Source: an uncultured Eubacteriales bacterium
GTDB lineage: Bacteria > Bacillota > Clostridia > Oscillospirales > Oscillospiraceae
Direction: 5' to 3'
Length of the DNA: 27,057 bases
NCBI GenBank assembly: GCA_958402445.1
Contig: CATXTO010000023.1
Location: 1 to 27,057, forward strand
This document shows positions 22,716-27,057 of this stretch, piece by piece. Under the pieces are notes generated by a model. The model saw only the letters and a program-made list of their open reading frames with translations, was not told the origin of the DNA and ran no database searches. The position numbers and the translations under genes are program-made. The stretch's first letter is position 1, and each line of letters begins with the position of its first letter.

Positions 22716-22913
22716 TTATTTGTAAGGGATCATCTTTTTGATGGTCTCCACGTTGGTCACGTCGGCGTATGTCGTGCTGCGCAGACGGCGGGTACGCTTG
22801 GTGTCCTTTTTGGTGAGGATATGGCTTTTATACGCATGCGCTCTTTTTACCTTACCGGTTTTGGTCAGGTTAAATCTCTTTTTTGCACCACTGTGGGTTT
22901 TCAGTTTTGGCAT
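22716..22913 (-). CDS. rpmI: 50S ribosomal protein L35
   Basis: A 65-residue basic protein of the large subunit. MPKLKTHSGAKKRFNLTKTGKVKR and HILTKKDTKRTRRLR are the standard L35 blocks. AAGGAG lies 7 nt before the ATG. It is the middle gene of the infC-rpmI-rplT operon, 36 bp after infC. Confidence 0.99.
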   Translation of the reverse strand: MPKLKTHSGAKKRFNLTKTGKVKRAHAYKSHILTKKDTKRTRRLRSTTYADVTNVETIKKMIPYK

Positions 22914-22949
22914 GTTGAAACTCCTTCCATATCGTAAACGTCGCTGAGG

Positions 22950-23468
22950 TTATTTGGCATTTTTGGGGGACAAAAACATCGCCATAAATCGACCATCCAG
23001 CTTGGGGTTTTTCTCAACGTTGGCGATTTCCGAGCAGGCGGCGCCAAACTCCAAAAGCAGCTTCTCGCCGATGTTGGTATGCGCCATTTCACGGCCCCGA
23101 AACCGCACGGAAACCTTCACCCGGTTTCCCTCGTTCAGGAATTTCTGGGCGTTTTTCAGCTTGGTGTTAAAGTCGTTGGTATCGATGCCGGGAGACATCC
23201 GAATCTCCTTGATCTCCACCACTCGTTGATTCTTTTTGGCTTCCTTCTCCCGCTTCTTCTGGTCGAAGCAGAACTTCCGGTAATCCATGATTTTACACAC
23301 AGGAGGAACCGCACTGGGCGAAATTTTCACCAGGTCCAGCTCCTGCTCCTCTGCCATGCGGTTTGCCTCCACACCAGTGACGATGCCCAGCATGGTACCG
23401 TCCGCGGCGATGAGCCGGACTTCCTTGTCCCGGATTTCCTCGTTGAGTTGATGATCAAATTTGCCGAT
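22950..23468 (-). CDS. infC: Translation initiation factor IF-3, with an AUC start codon
   Basis: Binds the 30S subunit, prevents premature joining of 50S and proofreads start codons and initiator tRNA. The 172-residue product reads (M)GKFDHQLNEEIRDKEVRLIAADGTMLGIVTG at the N-terminal domain, a Lys-rich linker (FDQKKREKEAKKNQRVVEIKEIRMSPGID), and a C-terminal domain with FRGREMAH and LDGRFMAMFLSP. The only ribosome binding site, TTGGAGGTG, is in frame as part of the upstream open stretch. The single plausible initiator after it is ATC at 23466-23468, 9 nt downstream of GGAGG. IF-3 genes in other bacteria use AUU or AUC starts so that IF-3 represses its own synthesis. The in-frame ATG at 23528 lies inside the leader hairpin region and has no site. 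Confidence 0.93.
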   Translation of the reverse strand: MGKFDHQLNEEIRDKEVRLIAADGTMLGIVTGVEANRMAEEQELDLVKISPSAVPPVCKIMDYRKFCFDQKKREKEAKKNQRVVEIKEIRMSPGIDTNDFNTKLKNAQKFLNEGNRVKVSVRFRGREMAHTNIGEKLLLEFGAACSEIANVEKNPKLDGRFMAMFLSPKNAK

Positions 23469-23495
23469 GGGAAAACACCTCCAATTTCCGAATCC

Positions 23496-23525
23496 AAAAG
23501 AAAAAGCGGATGCCAATGCACCCGC
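23496..23525 (-). promoter_or_regulatory. Attenuator hairpin in the infC leader
   Basis: On the minus strand GCGGGTGC-ATTG-GCATCCGC (23506-23525) is followed by TTTTTCTTTT (23496-23505), an intrinsic terminator between promoter and infC. In other Firmicutes the infC leader is an L20-responsive attenuator, so the same control is likely here. Confidence 0.75.
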
Positions 23526-23623
23526 CACAAAACACAGATCTCCACAAGGAGGTTCTGGAATGTTGACCTCTTAGCCGAAGCGGGAGGTGAGGCGGGAGTC
23601 CGGCCTTCTTTGTTTTCTGATAC

Positions 23624-23652
23624 ATTTTAGCACAGATATTATCTCCTGTCAA
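23624..23652 (-). promoter_or_regulatory. Sigma-A promoter of infC-rpmI-rplT
   Basis: On the minus strand TTGACA (23647-23652) and TAAAAT (23624-23629) are 17 bp apart, giving a leader of about 150 nt. Confidence 0.85.
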
Positions 23653-23688
23653 TACAATTTTTTACCTTCTACAGCCCGCAAAAAAAGA

Positions 23689-23716
23689 TTGACACATCGC
23701 TTTTTTGGTGTATAAT
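23689..23716 (+). promoter_or_regulatory. Sigma-A promoter of psuK-psuG
   Basis: TTGACA (23689-23694) and TATAAT (23711-23716) with 16-bp spacing, divergent from and about 40 bp away from the infC promoter. Confidence 0.85.
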
Positions 23717-23757
23717 AAGCAATAGATTATATCTTAATAAATGTTTAGGAGATAGCC

Positions 23758-24837
23758 ATGACGCAACGGGAACGGCAAATCCTGCAATGGATTGAAGCGG
23801 ACCCTATGATATCCCAGGAGGCCCTGGCGGAGCGCGCCGGCATCACCCGGTCCTCTGTGGCGGTCCATATTTCCAACCTGATGAAAAAGGGCTATATTGC
23901 CGGCAAGGGCTATGTCCTCCGCTCCGGCACTTATGTGGCGGTGGTTGGGGGCGTAAACATGGACATTGGGGGCCAATCCTTTGACCCCCTGGTTCCCCGG
24001 GACTCCAACCCAGGACGGGTCCATATGAGCCTGGGCGGCGTGGGCCGGAACATTGCCCACAATATCGCCCTGCTGGGCGCCGATGTGCGGCTGCTCACCG
24101 CTTTTGGAGACGACCTATACGCCCAACGGATCGCCGCTTCCTGCGGGGAGCTTGGTATCGATATCAGCCACGCTCTCCAGACGCCCGGCGGAACCACCTC
24201 CACCTATCTTTACCTCAACGGTCCGGACGGCGATATGGCCCTGGCGGTTTCTGATATGGATATCTGTGCGAAGATCACGCCCTCTTATCTGCGCGCGAAT
24301 TTGAGTCTTCTTAACAACGCGCAGCTTATCGTCGCAGATACCAACCTTCCGCCGGAGTCGCTGCAATTTTTGGCGGAAAGCTGTACTCCGCCCATTTTTG
24401 TGGACCCGGTCTCCACTGCCAAAGCAGCAAAACTGCGCAGGCTGCTGGGCAGGCTTCACACACTCAAGCCCAACCGCTTGGAGGCGGAGCTGCTGTCCGG
24501 GGTGCCCATTACCGACGAAGTCAGCCTGCGCCAGGCAGCCGACCGGCTATTAGAAACCGGATTGCGCCGGGTTTTCCTCTCCCTGGGCACCCGGGGCGTT
24601 TTTGCGGCGGACCACAGGAGCCAGGCGCTGCTTCCCTGTCGTCCAGCGAACCCGGTGAACGCCACAGGGGCCGGCGACGCCTTTATGGCGGGACTGGCCT
24701 GGGCCTACCTGCAAGGTGCGGACCTGGAGGAAACCGCCCTGGCGGGCCTCTCCGCCGCGGCCATCGCCCTGGAGAGTGCGGAAACGATTAACCCCAAGCT
24801 CTCCGTTGCAGCCTTGCGGCAGCGGATGGAACTGTAA
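23758..24837 (+). CDS. psuK: Pseudouridine kinase with N-terminal winged helix
   Basis: PfkB-family kinase predicted to phosphorylate pseudouridine at the 5' position, the first step of its breakdown. The 359-residue product begins with a winged helix-turn-helix (ERQILQWIEADPMISQEALAERAGITRSSVAVHISNLMKKGYI, residues 5-47). The kinase follows: VAVVGGVNMDI (about 61), GGVGRNIAHNIALLGADVRLLTAFGDD, and the anion-hole/catalytic NATGAGDAFMAGLAW with Asp307. The neighbour psuG on the same strand supports the pseudouridine substrate over a sugar or ribokinase. The fused DNA-binding domain suggests a kinase that may also regulate its operon. TTAGGAG precedes the ATG. Confidence 0.92.
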   Translation: MTQRERQILQWIEADPMISQEALAERAGITRSSVAVHISNLMKKGYIAGKGYVLRSGTYVAVVGGVNMDIGGQSFDPLVPRDSNPGRVHMSLGGVGRNIAHNIALLGADVRLLTAFGDDLYAQRIAASCGELGIDISHALQTPGGTTSTYLYLNGPDGDMALAVSDMDICAKITPSYLRANLSLLNNAQLIVADTNLPPESLQFLAESCTPPIFVDPVSTAKAAKLRRLLGRLHTLKPNRLEAELLSGVPITDEVSLRQAADRLLETGLRRVFLSLGTRGVFAADHRSQALLPCRPANPVNATGAGDAFMAGLAWAYLQGADLEETALAGLSAAAIALESAETINPKLSVAALRQRMEL

Positions 24838-24903
24838 ACAGACTGATATTTCGCATACCCCGCCGCTCAGCGGCGCAATCTATTGATAGTTGGAGGATAT
24901 ATG

Positions 24904-25824
24904 ATGCAACTGAATCAGTATTTAGAGGTCAAACCTGAGGTGGCGCAGGCCATCGCTCAAGGAAAGCCCGTTGTCGCCCTGGAGTCCACCATTATTTCTC
25001 ACGGCATGCCCTACCCACAGAATGTGGAAACTGCGCTCCAGGTGGAGCAGATCATCCGGGATAACGGCGCGGTGCCCGCCACCATCGCCATCATCGGCGG
25101 CAAGCTCAAAGCCGGACTGACCCCGGAGGAAATTGAATACTTTGGTAAAAAGGGTCAGGCCATCGCCAAGGCCTCCCGCCGGGACCTGGCGGTGCTCTGC
25201 GCCAGGGGCTCAGACGGCGCCACCACGGTTGCCACCACCATGATCATCGCCCATATGGCCGGCATCGGCATTTTTGCCACCGGCGGCATCGGCGGCGTTC
25301 ATCGGGGCGCGGAAACCACCATGGATATTTCCGCTGATTTGGAGGAGCTGGCCCACACCCCCGTCCTGGTGGTCTGCGCCGGGGCCAAGAGCATTTTGGA
25401 TTTGGGTCTCACCCTGGAGTACCTGGAAACCCACGGGGTTCCCGTCATCGGCTTCGGCACCGAGGAACTGCCCGCCTTTTACACCCGGACCTCCGGCTTC
25501 GGCGTGGACTACCGCATCGATACGCCCCAGGAGCTGGCCGCCGCTTTCTCCGCGCAGAACGAAATGGGATTGGGCGGCGGTATGCTGGTAGCGAACCCCA
25601 TTCCCGCTGCATACGCCATGGACTCGGCGGTGATCAACCAGGCCATTGACCAGGCCGTAAAAGAGAGCCGGGAACAGGGGATTCACGGCAAGGCCACCAC
25701 GCCTTTCCTTCTGGCCCGGGTGGCGGAGCTCACCGGCGGCGACAGCCTGGCTTCCAACATTCAATTGGTTTTCAACAACGCCAAGGTTGCAGCGCAGACC
25801 GCGGCGGCCTATTGCAAGCTGTGA
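24904..25824 (+). CDS. psuG: Pseudouridine-5'-phosphate glycosidase
   Basis: Cleaves the C-C glycosidic bond of pseudouridine 5'-phosphate to uracil and ribose 5-phosphate (Mn2+-dependent, family knowledge). The 306-residue protein has all the blocks of the family: VALESTIISHGMPYPQN near the N-terminus, TIAIIGGKLKAGLT, FATGGIGGVHRGAETTMDISADL and VGFGT-like VIGFGTEELPAFYTRTSG, and NPIPAAYA. GGAGG at 24892-24896 is 7 nt before ATG 24904; the directly preceding ATG 24901 is 4 nt away and also possible. It is 66 bp after psuK with a small GC hairpin between, in the same transcript. No pseudouridine transporter gene follows. Confidence 0.97.
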   Translation: MQLNQYLEVKPEVAQAIAQGKPVVALESTIISHGMPYPQNVETALQVEQIIRDNGAVPATIAIIGGKLKAGLTPEEIEYFGKKGQAIAKASRRDLAVLCARGSDGATTVATTMIIAHMAGIGIFATGGIGGVHRGAETTMDISADLEELAHTPVLVVCAGAKSILDLGLTLEYLETHGVPVIGFGTEELPAFYTRTSGFGVDYRIDTPQELAAAFSAQNEMGLGGGMLVANPIPAAYAMDSAVINQAIDQAVKESREQGIHGKATTPFLLARVAELTGGDSLASNIQLVFNNAKVAAQTAAAYCKL

Positions 25825-25848
25825 GAAAAACAGCAATCGCATAAAACA

Positions 25849-25891
25849 GCAGCCTGTCGAACGGTAGCTTCGACAGGCTGCGTTGTTTCTT
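25849..25891 (+). terminator. Terminator of psuK-psuG
   Basis: A 13-bp stem GCAGCCTGTCGAA/TTCGACAGGCTGC around CGGTAGC, followed by GTTGTTTCTTT. Confidence 0.88.
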
Positions 25892-25915
25892 TAGCTTCCT
25901 TTGTCGGACGGAGTC

Positions 25916-26270
25916 GTAGGGGCGAGCTACGCTCGCCCACCGATTTCTCTTGTAGGGGCGTGCTTCGCACGCCCGCAGCATCCCCGAAGCATCCCGCAAT
26001 GGTCGGATTTTTCATGCGGGCGACCGCAGGTCGCCCCTACATCCCTATGATTGGAAAATCTCTGTAGGGGCGAGCTTTGCTCGCCCGTTGTCCTCTTACA
26101 GCGAGTACCTGCGATGGTGGGAAGATGTACGCGGGCGACCATAGGTCGCCCCTACATCCCCATGATTGGAAAATTTCTGTAGGGGCGAGCTTTGCTCGCC
26201 CATTGTCCTCTTACAAGAGATACCCGAAATAGAAGAAAGATATACGCGGGCGACCGCAGGTCGCCCCTAC
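25916..26270. repeat. Tandem 115-bp repeat carrying three kinds of GC palindrome (right array)
   Basis: Seven palindromes lie in alternating orientation, at about 25916-25939, 25951-25976, 26015-26040, 26063-26087, 26131-26155, 26178-26201 and 26246-26270. All share the GTAGGGGCG and CGCCC frame but have three arm types: GGGCGAGC/GCTCGCCC, GGGCGTGC/GCACGCCC and GGGCGACC/GGTCGCCC. The last four are organised in two tandem 115-bp units (26041-26155 and 26156-26270). The first and second types also occur in the left array. No protein is encoded. This is REP/BIME-like; the function is unknown. Confidence 0.85.
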
Positions 26271-26290
26271 ATCCCTGAGTCACACCGCAC

Positions 26291-26341
26291 AATTAAAAAC
26301 AAAAAACCAAACCGGAGCCCAGTGAAGCGGGTTCGGTTTGG
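26291..26341 (-). terminator. Terminator-like hairpin for minus-strand transcription
   Basis: CCAAACCGGAGCCC (26307-26320) pairs with GGGTTCGGTTTGG (26329-26341) with one bulge and a G-U pair. On the minus strand it is followed by TTTTTTGTTTTT. No minus-strand gene that it would serve is visible to its right. Confidence 0.65.
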
Positions 26342-26779
26342 AGAGGAGGGGCAAGGGAGTGGTGTGGATGGTGGCCGAGTAGGCCGCCGGATCAAGAGCG
26401 GACTTTGCCCCGACGAGGCGTGCTGTGCTCGCCCGCGTACATCTGCGTTTTCTCCTGATGTGCAATTTCCCCAGCGTTCATAAAAAATTTACATTTCATC
26501 ATATATCAGCTAATAAACGAAACAACTTCGTTTATCAACGTAAAGTATTCGTTAATAAACGAACAATTTCAACTGGTTTTTAACACCTTTACGGATCTTA
26601 TTCGTTTGTAGTTTGACTATTTCCGAAAAAACACATAGAATATGGAAAAAGAGGACGATACGTTGTCCGCCGATAAAAACTATTATTTAAACATGAAATT
26701 GCGCTTACAGAGTTGTTAAGAGAGCTAAATAATGGCCTACCACTATGAATGATAAAACGAGAGATAGGCCGAATACGGG
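26342..26779. other. Gene-poor, AT-rich stretch
   Basis: No gene with start, ribosome binding site and recognisable product. One more palindrome-like fragment (GCGTGCTGTGCTCGCCCGC) lies near 26418. The A+T content rises sharply from about 26470. A 25-codon frame (MEKEDDTLSADKNYYLNMKL..., 26642-26719) and a GGCCTA/TAGGCC inverted pair (about 26733-26770) are the only other items. It may be debris of a lost gene. Confidence 0.4.
26513..26563. repeat. Paired inverted repeats with ATAAACGAA arms
   Basis: ATAAACGAA (26513-26521) and TTCGTTTAT (26527-26535) are separated by 5 bp. A second palindrome, TTCGTT-AATA-AACGAA (26548-26563), follows 12 bp later with the same half-sites. The arrangement is operator-like, in AT-rich DNA upstream of the RHH gene. 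Confidence 0.6.
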
Positions 26780-27054
26780 CGGATTGACCTTCAAAATCAG
26801 GTGACAAGGCGGTGTAGATATGTTCCAGGTTGACACGCAGTTTTCCGGCGGAAATATTCCCCGTACCGTGCGGTTTACAGATAAATTGTTCCATGAACTG
26901 ACCACCACAGCCACGGGAAATAATATTTTCTTCAACCTGTTGGTTCTGCAATGCTGCCAGTATGCCCTTGACCATTTAGAACAAGAGAAACAGGCTACCC
27001 CCACAGCCGCAACGTCGATACACATCCTGTAGGGGCGTGCTTTGCACGCCCGCC
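26780..27054. repeat. Right arm of the long inverted repeat (RHH cassette copy 2)
   Basis: Reverse-complement match to 184-456. The left boundary is sharp at CGGATTGACC; the right side runs to the window end through the GGGCGTGC/GCACGCCC palindrome, so the true outer end may lie beyond the window. Confidence 0.85.
26820..27032 (+). CDS. Small ribbon-helix-helix protein (Arc/HicB-like), copy 2
   Basis: A 70-residue frame: MFQVDTQFSGGNIPRTVRFTD, then KLFHELTTTATGN and FNLLVLQCCQYALDHLEQEK. The pattern fits a ribbon-helix-helix DNA-binding domain (beta strand RTVRF, two helices), as in Arc-type repressors and antitoxins. AAGGCGG upstream of ATG 26820 is a moderate ribosome binding site. The stop found in copy 1 (TAG after EQEK) is CAG here, so the frame runs 13 residues further into the palindrome repeat (QATPTAATSIHIL). 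No toxin partner is adjacent in the window. It may be an active small regulator or a decaying element gene; identity rests on pattern only. Confidence 0.5.
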   Translation: MFQVDTQFSGGNIPRTVRFTDKLFHELTTTATGNNIFFNLLVLQCCQYALDHLEQEKQATPTAATSIHIL

Positions 27055-27057
27055 AAA

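Noticed and set aside
26041..26270. CRISPR-like look of the regular palindromes
   Set aside because: Units are 115 bp with palindromes of changing arm sequence and conserved, not unique, intervening DNA. There are no cas genes.
26166..26483. 105-codon plus-strand frame MENFCRGELCSPIV...
   Set aside because: It runs through palindromic repeats and a terminator hairpin; composition is that of repeat translation.
26598..26975. 125-codon minus-strand frame MVKGILAALQNQQVEENIISRG...
   Set aside because: It is the antisense of the RHH frame. The plus-strand reading has the recognisable RHH pattern, and this one has no ribosome binding site.

Overview
The window looks like chromosome of a GC-rich anaerobic Firmicute, most likely Clostridia of the Oscillospiraceae type. 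The evidence is strong AGGAGG-type ribosome binding sites, textbook sigma-A promoters, a T-box riboswitch ahead of thrS, a YabE-like G5/3D protein beside rsmA, a CBS-domain family II pyrophosphatase, and the infC-rpmI-rplT operon. The taxonomic call is inference from gene content and style; there is no rRNA here.

Layout. 1-456: a tandem array of GC-rich palindromes and a decayed ribbon-helix-helix (RHH) gene. 600-2740: thrS on the minus strand with promoter, T-box leader and terminator. 2900-7100: plus-strand yabE-like gene, rsmA, a GNAT acetyltransferase, a YjjG-type HAD phosphatase and a CAT-family acetyltransferase. 7300-8030: sfsA (minus). 8160-9172: tRNA-Gln, a cold-shock gene with a structured leader, and a 57-residue conserved-looking small protein. 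9173-11730: a looser accessory stretch with a DUF4417 protein, an unrecognised 163-residue protein and a small YjdJ-type acetyltransferase. 11750-13083: a DUF362/ferredoxin protein. 13327-16310: a redox locus of two flavodoxins (one a lipoprotein) and an iron alcohol dehydrogenase on the minus strand, divergent from an AdhR/NmlR-like MerR regulator. A 16-bp operator lies inside the 19-bp spacer of the dehydrogenase promoter. 16713-17729: galE (minus). 17998-22085: asparaginase, then a run of a DUF368 (PopT-like) membrane protein, CBS-PPase and DUF1893. 22334-23652: rplT, rpmI and infC (minus; infC apparently starts at AUC). 23689-25891: pseudouridine catabolism, psuK (with an N-terminal winged helix) and psuG. 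25916-27057: a second palindrome array, a gene-poor AT-rich stretch and the second RHH cassette.

How the parts work together. Most genes are housekeeping: translation (thrS, rsmA, tRNA-Gln, IF3/L35/L20), envelope (YabE-like, DUF368), phosphate and nucleoside metabolism (PPase, PsuK/PsuG, HAD). The clearest regulatory unit is the MerR / Fe-ADH / flavodoxin locus, probably an aldehyde or electrophile response.

The most unusual structure is at the edges. The same roughly 275-bp cassette (palindrome plus RHH gene) occurs at both ends in opposite orientation, so about 26 kb of core genes is bracketed by an inverted repeat. Each end also carries tandem 104- or 115-bp repeats. Their hairpin arms differ between units but stay complementary, which points to selection on the structure. 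I found no CRISPR array, prophage, intact transposase or obvious defence system.
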